A DNA stretch of 64,000 nucleotides. It comes from Streptomyces marincola. GTDB lineage: Bacteria; Actinomycetota; Actinomycetes; Streptomycetales; Streptomycetaceae. A model generated the notes under the pieces. The model was not told where the DNA came from, did not search any database, and was given only the letters and a program-made list of their open reading frames with translations. Position 1 is the first letter of the stretch. Each line of letters starts with the position of its first letter. A program made the translations under genes and the position numbers. The stretch lies in assembly GCF_020410765.1 (NCBI RefSeq), contig NZ_CP084541.1, positions 1,049,001-1,113,000 on the forward strand, read 5' to 3'. Positions 1 through 8,823 of this stretch are shown piece after piece.

Positions 1-1154
1 ACCGGCCGGGCGCAGTGGTGCCCGACCCGCACGGCGATGCCCTGCTCGTCGAGCACCTGGCCCACGTCGTGCGGATGGATGTCCGCGAGCGTGAACGAGA
101 TCGTCGCCCCGCGGTCCTCCCCCGACACCGGGCCGATGATCCTCAGGTCGGGCACCTCCGAGAGCCGTTCGAGCGCGTACTGGGTGATCGCGTGCTCGTG
201 CGCGGCGATCCGGTCCATGCCGATGCCGGACAGGTAGTCGACGGCCGCGCCGAGGCCGACCGCCTGCGCGATCGGGGGCGTGCCCGCCTCGAACTTGTGC
301 GGCGCGGGCGCGTACGTCGAGGCGCTCATCGTGACCGTCTCGATCATCTCGCCGCCGCCGAGGAACGGCGGCAGGTCCTCAAGCAGCTCCTGGCGGCCCC
401 AGAGCACGCCGATGCCGGTCGGGCCGCACATCTTGTGGCCCGTGAACGCGACGAAGTCCGCCTGGAGCGCCTGCACGTCGAGCGGCATGTGCGGCGCGGC
501 CTGCGAGGCGTCGATCACCACGAGGGCGCCGACCTGCTGGGCGCGGCGGATGATCGCCTCGTACGGGTTGACGGTGCCGAGCACGTTGGACACCAGCACG
601 AACGAGACGACCTTGGTCCGTTCCGTGATGACCTGGTCGAGGTCGGACAGGTCGAGCCTGCCGTCGTCGGTGAGGCCGAACCACTTCAGCTTCGCGCCCG
701 TGCGCTGCGCGAGGAACTGCCACGGCACGATGTTGGAGTGGTGCTCCATCTCCGTGATGACGATCTCCGTGCCGGAGTCCACCCGGTACGGCTCGTCGGC
801 CCAGCCCAGCATGTTGGCCACGAGGTTGAGCGACTCGGAGGCGTTCTTGGTGAAGACCACCTCGTCACGGCTCGGCGCGTTGACGAACGCGGCCACCTTG
901 TCCCGCGCCCCCTCGTAGAGGGCCGTGGCCTCCTCGGCCAGCACGTGCACGCCGCGGTGCACGTTGGCGTGATGGCGCTCGTAGTAGGCGTTCATCGCGT
1001 CGAGCACCTGGCGCGGCTTCTGGGAGCTGGCCGCGTTGTCCAGGTACACCAGCCGCTTGCCGCCGTGCACGGTGCGGTCCAGCAGGGGGAAGTCCTTGCG
1101 GATCGCCTCGGTGTCCAGCAGCCCCGGCGGTGCCGCCGGAATCGCCTCGGTCAT
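1..1154 (-). CDS. sufS: Cysteine desulfurase SufS (3' end cut by window edge)
   Basis: PLP-dependent cysteine desulfurase that takes sulfur from cysteine for Fe-S assembly on SufBCD. The minus-strand frame is open from ATG at 1154 to the window edge, so the C-terminus is missing. Visible: the N-terminal substrate loop with YLDNAASSQKP, the internal-aldimine lysine in FTGHKMCGPTGIGVLWG, and RVGHHCARP, which holds the persulfide cysteine of this family. The start overlaps the sufC stop by 4 nt (ATGA), indicating translational coupling as the last visible gene of the suf operon. In Streptomyces sufU and a DUF59 gene normally follow, outside this window. Confidence 0.96.
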   Translation of the reverse strand, partial: MTEAIPAAPPGLLDTEAIRKDFPLLDRTVHGGKRLVYLDNAASSQKPRQVLDAMNAYYERHHANVHRGVHVLAEEATALYEGARDKVAAFVNAPSRDEVVFTKNASESLNLVANMLGWADEPYRVDSGTEIVITEMEHHSNIVPWQFLAQRTGAKLKWFGLTDDGRLDLSDLDQVITERTKVVSFVLVSNVLGTVNPYEAIIRRAQQVGALVVIDASQAAPHMPLDVQALQADFVAFTGHKMCGPTGIGVLWGRQELLEDLPPFLGGGEMIETVTMSASTYAPAPHKFEAGTPPIAQAVGLGAAVDYLSGIGMDRIAAHEHAITQYALERLSEVPDLRIIGPVSGEDRGATISFTLADIHPHDVGQVLDEQGIAVRVGHHCARP

Positions 1155-1912
1155 GAGGCGCCTCCCTTGGTGTACTGCTCGTAGCCCTCGGCCTCAAGCT
1201 TGTCGGCCAGCTCCGCGCCACCGGACTCCACGACCCGGCCGCCCGCGAAGACGTGCACGTGGTCGGGCTTGATGTAGCGCAGGATGCGCGTGTAGTGCGT
1301 GATCAGCAGGGTGCCGACCTCGCCGCTCTCCCTGACCCGGTTCACGCCGTCGGAGACGATGCGCAGCGCGTCGATGTCGAGCCCCGAGTCGGTCTCGTCC
1401 AGGATGGCGACCTTCGGCTTCAGCAGTTCGAGCTGAAGGATCTCGTGCCGCTTCTTCTCACCGCCGGAGAAGCCCTCGTTCACGTTGCGCTCGGCGAACG
1501 CGGGGTCCATCTCCAGCCGCTCCATGGCCTCCTTGACCTCCTTGACCCAGGTCCGCAGGCGCGGCGCCTCGCCGCGCACGGCGGTGGCCGAGGTGCGCAG
1601 GAAGTTGGAGACGGAGACGCCGGGCACCTCGACGGGGTACTGCATCGCGAGGAAGACGCCGGCGCGGGCGCGCTCGTCGACGGACATCTCCAGGACGTCC
1701 TCGCCGTCGAGGGTGACGGTGCCGCCGGTGACGGTGTACTTGGGGTGGCCGGCGAGCGAGTACGCCAGGGTGGACTTGCCGGAGCCGTTCGGGCCCATGA
1801 TGGCGTGCGTCTCGCCCTGCTTCACGGTCAGGTCGACCCCGCGCAGGATCTCTTTGGGGCCGCCTTCGCCGTCGACGGAAACGTGCAGGTCGTGGATCTC
1901 AAGCGTTGCCAT
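1151..1912 (-). CDS. sufC: Fe-S cluster assembly ATPase SufC
   Basis: ABC-type ATPase subunit of the cytosolic SufBCD scaffold; it drives the conformational change that exposes the cluster assembly site. The 253 aa match the family's length. Walker A GPNGSGKST is at about residues 40-48, the signature FSGGEKKR at 148-155, Walker B with the Suf-typical DETDSGLD at about 171-179, and the H-loop in LITHYTRIL. There is no membrane segment. The ATG is at 1912, nine bases below the Rieske gene stop, and the stop overlaps sufS. Confidence 0.97.
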   Translation of the reverse strand: MATLEIHDLHVSVDGEGGPKEILRGVDLTVKQGETHAIMGPNGSGKSTLAYSLAGHPKYTVTGGTVTLDGEDVLEMSVDERARAGVFLAMQYPVEVPGVSVSNFLRTSATAVRGEAPRLRTWVKEVKEAMERLEMDPAFAERNVNEGFSGGEKKRHEILQLELLKPKVAILDETDSGLDIDALRIVSDGVNRVRESGEVGTLLITHYTRILRYIKPDHVHVFAGGRVVESGGAELADKLEAEGYEQYTKGGAS

Positions 1913-1921
1913 GGGGATGCC

Positions 1922-2263
1922 TCAGGACTCCTGGGTGACGGAGACGAGCACGGCGGCGCCGGGGCCGTCTCCTTCGATCTTGACGGGGTAAACGGGGATG
2001 GGGCGGGTCGCGGGCAGGCCCGAGGGCTCGCCCGTGCGCAGGTCGAAGCTGGAGCCGTGCAGCCAGCACTCGATCCGGCAGTCGGTCACCTCGCCCTCGG
2101 AGAGCGAGACGTTCGCGTGCGAGCAGGTGTCGTCGACGGCGAACACCGAACCCTCGGTGCGCACCACGGCCACGGGGACTCCGCCCAGCTCGACCCGCCG
2201 GGGGACGTCCTCCTCCAGGTCGCCCACCGTGCAGACGGGAACGAATCCCTCGGTGCCACTCAT
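1922..2263 (-). CDS. Rieske [2Fe-2S] ferredoxin of the suf operon
   Basis: Small (113 aa) Rieske-type ferredoxin of the non-haem dioxygenase class. The binding motif is complete: Cys47-x-His49 (TCSHAN) and Cys66-x2-His69 (ECWLHG), spaced 16 residues. There is no signal peptide or membrane anchor, so it is cytosolic. It overlaps the sufD stop by 4 nt and sits between sufD and sufC, the usual actinobacterial arrangement. It may supply electrons for cluster assembly, but its partner is not established; that role is inferred from position. Confidence 0.93.
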   Translation of the reverse strand: MSGTEGFVPVCTVGDLEEDVPRRVELGGVPVAVVRTEGSVFAVDDTCSHANVSLSEGEVTDCRIECWLHGSSFDLRTGEPSGLPATRPIPVYPVKIEGDGPGAAVLVSVTQES

Positions 2264-3459
2264 GCGATGGACTCCGCCAGCTCGGCTTCGAGCCGCGCGA
2301 TCAGCCGCTCCTCGACGTCCGGGACGCCGATCTGCTGCACCAGCTCGGCGAAGAAGCCGCGCACGACCAGGCGGCGGGCCTCCTCGGCCGTGATGCCGCG
2401 GGCCATCAGATAGAACAGTTGTTCGTCCTCGAACCTTCCCGTGGCCGAGGCGTGGCCCGCGCCGGCGATCTCACCGGTCTCGATCTCCAGATTGGGGACG
2501 GAGTCCACCCGCGCCCCGTCGGTCAGGACCAGGTTGCGGTTCAGCTCGTAGGTGTCGGTGCCGGTGGCCGCGGCCCGGATCAGCACGTCGCCGATCCACA
2601 CCGCGTGCGCCCGCTCGCCCTGGAGCGCGCCCTTGTACGCCACGTTGCTGCGGCAGTTGGGGGCGGAGTGGTCCACCAGCAGGCGGTGCTCCTGGTGCTG
2701 GCCGTCGTCCGTGAAGTACAGCCCGTACAGCTCGGCCTCGCCGCCCGGGCCCGCGAAGTCCACCCGCGGGTGGAGCCGCACCACGTCACCGCCGAAGGTG
2801 ACCACGACGGACTTGAACGAGGCGTCGCGCCCGACGAGCGCGCTGTGCTGCGAGCAGTGCACGGCCGTGTCCGCCCAGTCCTGCACCGAGACCACGGTCA
2901 CCTTCGCGCCCTCGCCGACGTGGAACTCCACGTTGGCCGCGCGCACCGCGTCGCCGGTGTGGTCGAGGACGAGGACCACCTCGGCGAAGCGCCCGACGTC
3001 GAAGACGGTGTGCCCGAACGTCACGCCGCCCTCGCCGTGCAGGCTCACGCGCACCGGCTCGGCCGGGACGGCCTCCGCGGCCACCGTGACGACCGTGGCC
3101 TTCTCGAAGGCGCTGAACGCCTGCGCGGCGACCCGGTCGGCGGGCTTGCCCGCCCGGCCGATCCGCGGGTCGTCGCGGTCCACGGTCTCGACGGTGACGC
3201 CGTCGGGGGCGGTGATCTCCGCCTTGATCGATCCGTCCGCGGTGGCGGTGCCGTCGTGCAGCCCCCGCAGCCGCTCCAGAGGAGTGAAGCGCCACTCCTC
3301 CTCGCGCCCGTGGGGCACCGGGAAGTCCGCCACGTCGAAGGACGGCGGCGCGCTCATCCGGGTGGCCACGGTGGACTCCGCGGCCACCGCGACCGCTCCT
3401 CCCGAGCCGGCACCGGCCGGGGTGCTCTGGGCCTCAGCCATGGGTGTCGTCGTGCTCAC
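2260..3459 (-). CDS. sufD: Fe-S cluster assembly scaffold protein SufD
   Basis: SufD is the non-catalytic partner of SufB in the SufBC2D scaffold. The 399-aa protein has the beta-helix SufBD core from about residue 140 on and the conserved C-terminal helix (EDEQLFYLMARGITAEEARRLVVRGFF), which parallels the SufB end. The start is the ATG at 3459, followed by an Ala/Thr-rich head of about 35 residues that is likely disordered. It overlaps the Rieske gene by 4 nt and is separated from sufB by 104 nt carrying short tandem repeats. Confidence 0.95.
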   Translation of the reverse strand: MSTTTPMAEAQSTPAGAGSGGAVAVAAESTVATRMSAPPSFDVADFPVPHGREEEWRFTPLERLRGLHDGTATADGSIKAEITAPDGVTVETVDRDDPRIGRAGKPADRVAAQAFSAFEKATVVTVAAEAVPAEPVRVSLHGEGGVTFGHTVFDVGRFAEVVLVLDHTGDAVRAANVEFHVGEGAKVTVVSVQDWADTAVHCSQHSALVGRDASFKSVVVTFGGDVVRLHPRVDFAGPGGEAELYGLYFTDDGQHQEHRLLVDHSAPNCRSNVAYKGALQGERAHAVWIGDVLIRAAATGTDTYELNRNLVLTDGARVDSVPNLEIETGEIAGAGHASATGRFEDEQLFYLMARGITAEEARRLVVRGFFAELVQQIGVPDVEERLIARLEAELAESIA

Positions 3460-3498
3460 TCTCTTGATCGGCCTGCTGAACGGCTCTGTCCGCCCCAG

Positions 3499-3540
3499 GT
3501 CTGCTTCGAATCTGCTTCAGGTCTGCTTCAGTCTGGTTCC
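3499..3540. repeat. Four imperfect 10-11 bp tandem units between sufB and sufD
   Basis: The units gtctgcttcga, atctgcttcag, gtctgcttca and gtctggttcc follow each other directly. They lie in the only sizeable gap inside the suf operon, on the transcript between sufB and sufD. No known element is recognised. Confidence 0.7.
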
Positions 3541-3563
3541 GCTGTGCCGCGGGTACGCCGGGG

Positions 3564-4985
3564 TCAGCCGACGGCGCCCTCCATCTGGAGTTCGATCAGC
3601 CGGTTCAGCTCAAGGGCGTACTCCATCGGCAGCTCCTTGGCGATCGGCTCGACGAAGCCGCGCACGATCATCGCCATCGCCTCGTCCTCGGACAGGCCGC
3701 GGCTCATCAGGTAGAACAGCTGGTCGTCGCTCACCTTCGAGACGGTCGCCTCGTGCCCCATCGTCACGTCGTCCTCGCGGACGTCCACGTACGGGTAGGT
3801 GTCGGACCGCGAGATGGTGTCGACGAGCAGCGCGTCGCACAGCACGTTGGACTTCGAGCCCTCGGCGCCCTCGTTGATCTCGATGAGGCCGCGGTAGGAC
3901 GTGCGCCCGCCGCCGCGGGCCACCGACTTGGAGACGATGTTGGAGGAGGTGCGCGGCGCCATGTGCACCATCTTGGCGCCGGCGTCCTGGTGCTGCCCCT
4001 CGCCCGCGAAGGCCACGGACAGCGTCTCGCCCTTGGCGTGCTCGCCCATCAGGTAGACCGCCGGGTACTTCATGGTGACCTTGGAGCCGATGTTGCCGTC
4101 GACCCACTCCATGGTGGCGCCCTCGTAGGCCACGGCGCGCTTGGTCACCAGGTTGTACACGTTGTTCGACCAGTTCTGGATGGTCGTGTAGCGGCAGCGG
4201 CCGCCCTTCTTGACGATGATCTCCACGACCGCGGAGTGCAGCGAGTCCGAGTTGTAGATGGGCGCGGTGCAGCCCTCGACGTAGTGCACGTACGCGTTCT
4301 CGTCGACGATGATCAGCGTCCGCTCGAACTGCCCCATGTTCTCCGTGTTGATACGGAAGTACGCCTGGAGCGGGATGTCCACGTGCACGCCCGGCGGCAC
4401 GTAGATGAACGATCCGCCGGACCAGACGGCCGTGTTCAGCGCGGCGAACTTGTTGTCCCCGGCCGGGATCACGGTGCCGAAGTGCTCCTGGAACAGCTCC
4501 GGGTGCTCCCGCAGCGCCGTGTCGGTGTCGAGAAAAAGCACGCCCTGCCGCTCCAGGTCCTCGCGGATCTGGTGGTAGACGACCTCCGACTCGTACTGCG
4601 CGGCGACGCCGGCGACGAGGCGCTGCTTCTCCGCCTCGGGGATGCCGAGCCGGTCGTAGGTGTTCCTGATGTCCTCCGGCAGGTCCTCCCAGCTCTGGGC
4701 CTGCTTCTCGGTGGAGCGCACGAAGTACTTGATGTTGTCGAAGTCGATGCCGCTGAGGTCGGAGCCCCAGTTCGGCATGGGCTTCTTGCCGAACAGCTTC
4801 AGGCCCTTCAGGCGCAGCTTGAGCATCCAGTCCGGCTCGGACTTCTTGGCCGAGATGTCGCGGACGACGTCCTCCGACAGGCCGCGCCTGGCGGCGGCAC
4901 CGGCCGTGTCGGAGTCGGCCCAGCCGTACTCGTACTTGCCCAGACCCTCGAGTTCGGGGTGTGCCGTCTCCGTGGGGAGCGTCAT
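3564..4985 (-). CDS. sufB: Fe-S cluster assembly scaffold protein SufB
   Basis: Core scaffold subunit of the cytosolic SufBCD complex on which nascent clusters form. The 473 aa match actinobacterial SufB. Family sequence runs throughout: the head WMLKLRLKGLKLFGKKPMPNW, the beta-helix region with CTAPIYNSDSLHSAVVE, and the C-terminal DDQLFYLMSRGLSEDEAMAMIVRGF. No intein interrupts it, unlike mycobacterial sufB. The ATG overlaps the sufR stop (ATGA at 4982-4985), coupling it to the repressor gene. Confidence 0.97.
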   Translation of the reverse strand: MTLPTETAHPELEGLGKYEYGWADSDTAGAAARRGLSEDVVRDISAKKSEPDWMLKLRLKGLKLFGKKPMPNWGSDLSGIDFDNIKYFVRSTEKQAQSWEDLPEDIRNTYDRLGIPEAEKQRLVAGVAAQYESEVVYHQIREDLERQGVLFLDTDTALREHPELFQEHFGTVIPAGDNKFAALNTAVWSGGSFIYVPPGVHVDIPLQAYFRINTENMGQFERTLIIVDENAYVHYVEGCTAPIYNSDSLHSAVVEIIVKKGGRCRYTTIQNWSNNVYNLVTKRAVAYEGATMEWVDGNIGSKVTMKYPAVYLMGEHAKGETLSVAFAGEGQHQDAGAKMVHMAPRTSSNIVSKSVARGGGRTSYRGLIEINEGAEGSKSNVLCDALLVDTISRSDTYPYVDVREDDVTMGHEATVSKVSDDQLFYLMSRGLSEDEAMAMIVRGFVEPIAKELPMEYALELNRLIELQMEGAVG

Positions 4986-5776
4986 GCGGGGTTCCTCCCG
5001 GCGATGCGTGGTGGTGCGGTGGTCTCGGTGCCCTCCGCGGCCCCGGCCGCCTGCTCGGAGCGGGGAACGAAGGTCGTGCAGACACCGTCACCATGGGCGA
5101 TGGTGGCCAGGCGCTGCACATGGGTGCCCAGCAGGCGGGAGAAGACCTCGGTCTCCGCCTCGCACAGCTGCGGATAGCGGGCGGCGGCGTGCGCCACCGG
5201 GCAGTGATGCTGGCACAGCTGCTCCCCCGCGGGCGCGGGGACCCCGCGCGCCACGGCGGCGTAGCCGTGGTGGGACAGGGCCTCGGCCAGGGCGCGGGCC
5301 CGGTCCTCGGGCGCCGCCCGCTCCAGGAACGGGCGGTACTGCTCGGCCTGCGCCTCGGCCCTGGCCCGGGCGAACGCCATGACGGCCGCCGCCCCCTGGT
5401 CGCCGGCGGCGCGCTCGATCCAGCGCAGCGCCTCGACGGCCAGCTCGTCGTAGGCGTGGCCGAACGCCTCACGGCCGGAGTCGGTGACCGCGAAGACCTT
5501 GGCGGGGCGGCCCCTGCCGCGCGAACCGTGCACCCGCTTCTCGCGGGGCTCGACCAGTCCGTCGGCGACGAGTGCGTCCAGGTGGCGGCGCACGGCCGCC
5601 TGGGTGAGCCCGAGCCGGCCGGCCAGGTCGGCCGCCGTGGACGGGCCGTGGTCCAGAATGGAACGCGCGACGCGACGCCGCGTCCCCGACTGCTCCTCGG
5701 GCGCGGCGGGCAGCGCGGGTCCGCCGACGGCCTCGGTGGCCCCCGGCACCTCCATGCGCTGGCTCCGCTTTTTCAC
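4982..5776 (-). CDS. sufR: SufR-type Fe-S-sensing transcriptional repressor
   Basis: Winged-helix (ArsR/DeoR-like) regulator leading the suf operon. The HTH lies near the N-terminus (TAADLAGRLGLTQAAVRRHLDALVADGLV), followed by the basic wing KRVHGSRGRGRPAKVFAVT. A cysteine cluster in the C-terminal half (LCQHHCPVAH and PQLCEAE) fits the [4Fe-4S] ligands of SufR. I place the start at GTG 5776 because it gives a leaderless transcript just below a good promoter and operator. TTG 5812 would lie inside the -35 box, and ATG 5755 is a third option. It is coupled to sufB by a 4-nt overlap and is probably autoregulated. Confidence 0.9.
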   Translation of the reverse strand: MKKRSQRMEVPGATEAVGGPALPAAPEEQSGTRRRVARSILDHGPSTAADLAGRLGLTQAAVRRHLDALVADGLVEPREKRVHGSRGRGRPAKVFAVTDSGREAFGHAYDELAVEALRWIERAAGDQGAAAVMAFARARAEAQAEQYRPFLERAAPEDRARALAEALSHHGYAAVARGVPAPAGEQLCQHHCPVAHAAARYPQLCEAETEVFSRLLGTHVQRLATIAHGDGVCTTFVPRSEQAAGAAEGTETTAPPRIAGRNPA

Positions 5777-5812
5777 AACGCCATTGTTGCGTAATTCGAG
5801 CGGCGCGAGCAA
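5776..5812 (-). promoter_or_regulatory. suf operon promoter with SufR-type operator
   Basis: On the minus strand, -35 TTGCTC (5807-5812) and -10 AACAAT (5783-5788) are 18 nt apart, placing transcription start at about the GTG at 5776. The palindrome CAAC-N6-GTTG lies at 5776-5789, covering the -10 and the start. This is the 14-bp motif I recall as reported for Streptomyces avermitilis SufR. Confidence 0.78.
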
Positions 5813-5936
5813 GCTCGGTCCTGACCTGGCCGAATGCAGTGCATCACGTAAGGCGAACCTTACTTCCCCGGGCGCGCGCCGGCCGCGCGCGCCCGGGCTC
5901 CCGGGGGCGGCCTGCGGACCGGGGCCGCGGCCTTTC

Positions 5937-5942
5937 TAGACT
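5937..5942 (+). promoter_or_regulatory. Leaderless -10 box for the ABC exporter
   Basis: TAGACT is followed by 7 nt and then the ATG at 5950. No ribosome binding site precedes this ATG. No convincing -35 is seen. Confidence 0.55.
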
Positions 5943-5949
5943 CCCCTGC

Positions 5950-6885
5950 ATGCACACCCCAGGGGCCGGACCGGCCGTCGAAGCAGTCGGCCTGGTCAAA
6001 CGGTACGGCCGCACGACCGCGCTCGACGGTCTCGACCTGACCGTGCGCCGCGGGACCGTGACGGCCGTGCTCGGGCCGAACGGGGCCGGCAAGACGACGG
6101 CCGTCGAGTCCTGCGAGGGCTACCGCGTCCCCGACGCCGGCCGGCTGCGCGTGCTCGGGCTCGACCCCGTGGCGCAGGCCGCCGCGCTGCGCCCGCGCAT
6201 CGGCGTGATGCTCCAGCGCGACGGGGTCTACCCGGGCGTGCGCGCGATGGAGATGCTGCGCCACGTGGCGCGGCTGCACGCGCACCCGCTCGACGTCGGC
6301 GAACTGGCCGGCCGGCTCGGCCTCGACAGCTTCGGGCGCACCACCTACCGGCGGCTCTCGGGCGGGCAGCGGCAGCGGCTCGCGCTGGCGCTCGCCCTCG
6401 TGGGCCGCCCCGAGCTGGTCTTCCTCGACGAGCCGACCGCGGGACTCGACCCGCAGGCCAGGCACGCCACGTGGGCGCTGATCAGGGAGCTGCGCGACGA
6501 CGGGGTGACCGTGCTGCTCACCACGCACCACATGGAGGAGGCGGAGGAGCTGGCCGACGAGGTCGCCATCGTCGACGCCGGGCGCGTCATCGCGCACGGC
6601 GGCCCGGCCGAGCTGAGCCGCGGCGGTGCCTCGGACGTGCTCCGCTTCACCGGCAGGCCCGGCCTCGACCTGGTCTCGCTGCGCCAGGCGCTGCCGGTGG
6701 GCAGCGAGGCCACCGAGCCGAGTCCTGGCAACTACCGCATCACCGGCGACGTCGGCCCGCGCCTGCTCGCCACCGTCACCGCCTGGTGCGCCCAGCACGG
6801 CGTGCTCGCCGACCGGATCACCACCAGGCGGCACACCCTTGAGGACGTCTTCCTCGAACTGACCGGCAAGGAGCTGCGGCCGTGA
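5950..6885 (+). CDS. ABC-2-type exporter ATP-binding protein
   Basis: 311-aa ATPase of the DrrA/CcmA class that would energise the permease encoded next. Walker A is GPNGAGKTT, the signature LSGGQRQRLALALAL, and Walker B LVFLDEPTAGLDPQ, followed by an H-loop TTHHMEEAEEL. The C-terminal about 80 residues (VLRFTGRPGL onward) match the usual accessory tail. ATG 5950 is chosen because upstream in-frame codons lie before the -10 box. The stop overlaps the permease start by 4 nt (GTGA). The substrate is unknown. Confidence 0.92.
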   Translation: MHTPGAGPAVEAVGLVKRYGRTTALDGLDLTVRRGTVTAVLGPNGAGKTTAVESCEGYRVPDAGRLRVLGLDPVAQAAALRPRIGVMLQRDGVYPGVRAMEMLRHVARLHAHPLDVGELAGRLGLDSFGRTTYRRLSGGQRQRLALALALVGRPELVFLDEPTAGLDPQARHATWALIRELRDDGVTVLLTTHHMEEAEELADEVAIVDAGRVIAHGGPAELSRGGASDVLRFTGRPGLDLVSLRQALPVGSEATEPSPGNYRITGDVGPRLLATVTAWCAQHGVLADRITTRRHTLEDVFLELTGKELRP

Positions 6886-7667
6886 GCGCCGAGACCGACC
6901 GGGGCACCGGCCGCCACACCCCGCGTCCGGGCGGCGCGCCGCTGCCCCGCATGATCGCCGCGCAGGCCGCCCTGGAGACCAGGATGCTGCTGCGCCACGG
7001 CGAGCAGCTGCTGCTCACGGTGGTCATCCCGACGCTGCTGCTCGTGCTCTTCAGCAGCGTGGACGTCGTGGACGTCGGCGAGGGCGAACGCGTGGACTTC
7101 CTCGCTCCCGGCATCCTCGCGCTCGCGGCGCTGTCCACCGCGTTCACCGGCCAGGCCATCGCCACCGGCTACGAACGCAGGTACGGGGTACTCAAGCGCC
7201 TGGGCGCCTCGCCGCTGCCGCGCTGGGGGCTGATGTGCGGCAAGACGTGCGCGGTCCTGGTGACCCTCGCGCTCCAGACCGTGCTGCTCACCTGCGTCGC
7301 CCTCGCCCTCGGCTGGGACCCGCGGGGCAACCCGGCGGCGGCGGCCCTGCTGATGCTGCTCGGCGCCGCCGCGTTCTCCGGTCTCGGCCTGCTCATGGCG
7401 GGCACGCTGCGCGCCGAGGTGACGCTCGCCGCGGCGAACCTCGTGTTCGTGCTGCTGCTGTTCTTCGGCGGCGTGATCATCCCGCTGGACGACTTCCCCG
7501 GCGCGCTGCGCGACGTGTTCGGGCTGCTGCCCGTCGGCGCCCTGTCGGACGGCCTGCGGTCGGTGCTGCGCGAGGGCGCGGGAATGCCGTGGGGGGACGC
7601 GGCGGTCCTCGCCTGCTGGGCCGTGCTCGGCCTCGGCGCCGCGGCCCGCTTCTTCCGCTGGGAGTGA
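6882..7667 (+). CDS. ABC-2-type exporter permease
   Basis: 261-aa integral membrane protein with about six hydrophobic segments (for example LLLTVVIPTLLLVLF, TLALQTVLLTCVALAL, ANLVFVLLLFFGGVII), the pattern of ABC-2 permeases. It starts with GTG overlapping the ATPase gene, so the two form one export system. In Streptomyces this pair commonly sits between suf and ctaA. Nothing in the sequence shows what is exported. Confidence 0.9.
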   Translation: MSAETDRGTGRHTPRPGGAPLPRMIAAQAALETRMLLRHGEQLLLTVVIPTLLLVLFSSVDVVDVGEGERVDFLAPGILALAALSTAFTGQAIATGYERRYGVLKRLGASPLPRWGLMCGKTCAVLVTLALQTVLLTCVALALGWDPRGNPAAAALLMLLGAAAFSGLGLLMAGTLRAEVTLAAANLVFVLLLFFGGVIIPLDDFPGALRDVFGLLPVGALSDGLRSVLREGAGMPWGDAAVLACWAVLGLGAAARFFRWE

Positions 7668-7787
7668 CCCCCGCGGGCCGCGCGCGCCCGGCCGGCCCTG
7701 CGCCCCCGCCAAGCCCCCGACCTGCTGGGACGCGCTTGCGGCGCGGACGGTCGGCCCCCCTCGTGAAAGCGCGCACAAGCGGGGGCC

Positions 7788-7793
7788 TAGCAT
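7788..7793 (+). promoter_or_regulatory. Leaderless -10 box for ctaA
   Basis: TAGCAT lies 6 nt before GTG 7800, and no Shine-Dalgarno sequence is seen. The spacing fits the leaderless genes elsewhere in the window. Confidence 0.5.
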
Positions 7794-7799
7794 GAGAGT

Positions 7800-8816
7800 G
7801 TGCTGAAAGCAGTGCGAAACCCCCTCGCCTTCATCGCCGGCCGCTGGACGCCGCACCCGCGCACCGTGCGCCGTGCGGCCCTGACCGCCCTCGTCATGAG
7901 CGTGTGCATCGTCGTCACCGGCGGCGCGGTCCGGCTCACCGGCTCGGGGCTCGGCTGCGAGACCTGGCCCAAGTGCAGCGACGACAGCCTGGTCGCGACC
8001 ACCGAGATGGGCTGGCACGGGCTGATCGAGTTCGGCAACCGCATGCTCACGTACGTGGTGAGCGCCGCCGTGGGCTGGACCATCGTCGCCGCGCGCTCGG
8101 CCAAGCCGCGGCGCCGCGGACTGACCCGGCTCGGCTGGGCGCAGTTCTGGGTCGTCGCGGGCAACGGCATCCTCGGCGGCATCACCGTGCTGACCGAGCT
8201 GAACCCGTTCATCGTCGCCGCGCACTTCCTGGCGGCCACGGCGCTGATCACGGCCGCCACCGTCACCTGGCAGCGCACGCGCGAGGGCGACGAGGCGCCC
8301 CGCCCGCTGGTCGGGGTGCGGCTGCGGCGGGCCGTCCTCGGGCTCACCGCGCTCACCGCGGCGCTGATCGTCGTCGGCACGGGGGTCACGGGCAGCGGCA
8401 AGCACGCGGGGGACAGCAGCGACATCGAGCGCATGCCGTTCGACTGGGAGACCATCACCCGCGTCCACTCGGCGCTCGCCTGGGCGGTCGTGCTGGCCAC
8501 GGCGGCGATCTGGTTCGCGCTGCGCCGCGCGGACGCGCCGCACGCGGTGCGGGCGAGGGCCAGGGACCTGTTCGCCGTCCTGATGGCGCAGGGCGTCATC
8601 GGCTACACGCAGTACGCCCTCGACGAGCCCGAACTGCTCGTCGGCGTGCACCTGTTCGGCTCCGCGCTGGTGTGGATCTTCACCCTCAGGCTGCTGCTCG
8701 CCACGCGCGACCGCGGTCCCGCGCCCGCCCCGGCGGACACGCCGTCGCCGCGGGACCCGGCGCGGTCGCGGGCGGCCGAGCGGCGCACCGAGCCCGAGCC
8801 CGCCCCGGCCTCCTGA
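7800..8816 (+). CDS. ctaA: Haem A synthase CtaA (COX15-type)
   Basis: Membrane monooxygenase that converts haem O to haem A for cytochrome aa3 oxidase. The 338-aa protein has eight predicted membrane helices. Four haem-region histidines sit in GWHGLIEFGNR, AAHFLAATAL, RVHSALAWAV and GVHLFGSALVW. The first extracellular loop holds a cysteine pair, CETWPKC, as in Bacillus-type CtaA. The last about 40 residues are a Pro/Arg-rich tail. The GTG start at 7800 follows a leaderless -10 box. It is convergent with the next gene and pairs functionally with ctaB at 9.5-10.5 kb. Confidence 0.94.
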   Translation: MLKAVRNPLAFIAGRWTPHPRTVRRAALTALVMSVCIVVTGGAVRLTGSGLGCETWPKCSDDSLVATTEMGWHGLIEFGNRMLTYVVSAAVGWTIVAARSAKPRRRGLTRLGWAQFWVVAGNGILGGITVLTELNPFIVAAHFLAATALITAATVTWQRTREGDEAPRPLVGVRLRRAVLGLTALTAALIVVGTGVTGSGKHAGDSSDIERMPFDWETITRVHSALAWAVVLATAAIWFALRRADAPHAVRARARDLFAVLMAQGVIGYTQYALDEPELLVGVHLFGSALVWIFTLRLLLATRDRGPAPAPADTPSPRDPARSRAAERRTEPEPAPAS

Positions 8817-8823
8817 CACCGGC

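Noticed and set aside
15..1184. Long plus-strand frame opposite sufS.
   Set aside because: It is the antisense of a conserved cysteine desulfurase and has His/Arg/Val-rich composition without any known motif.
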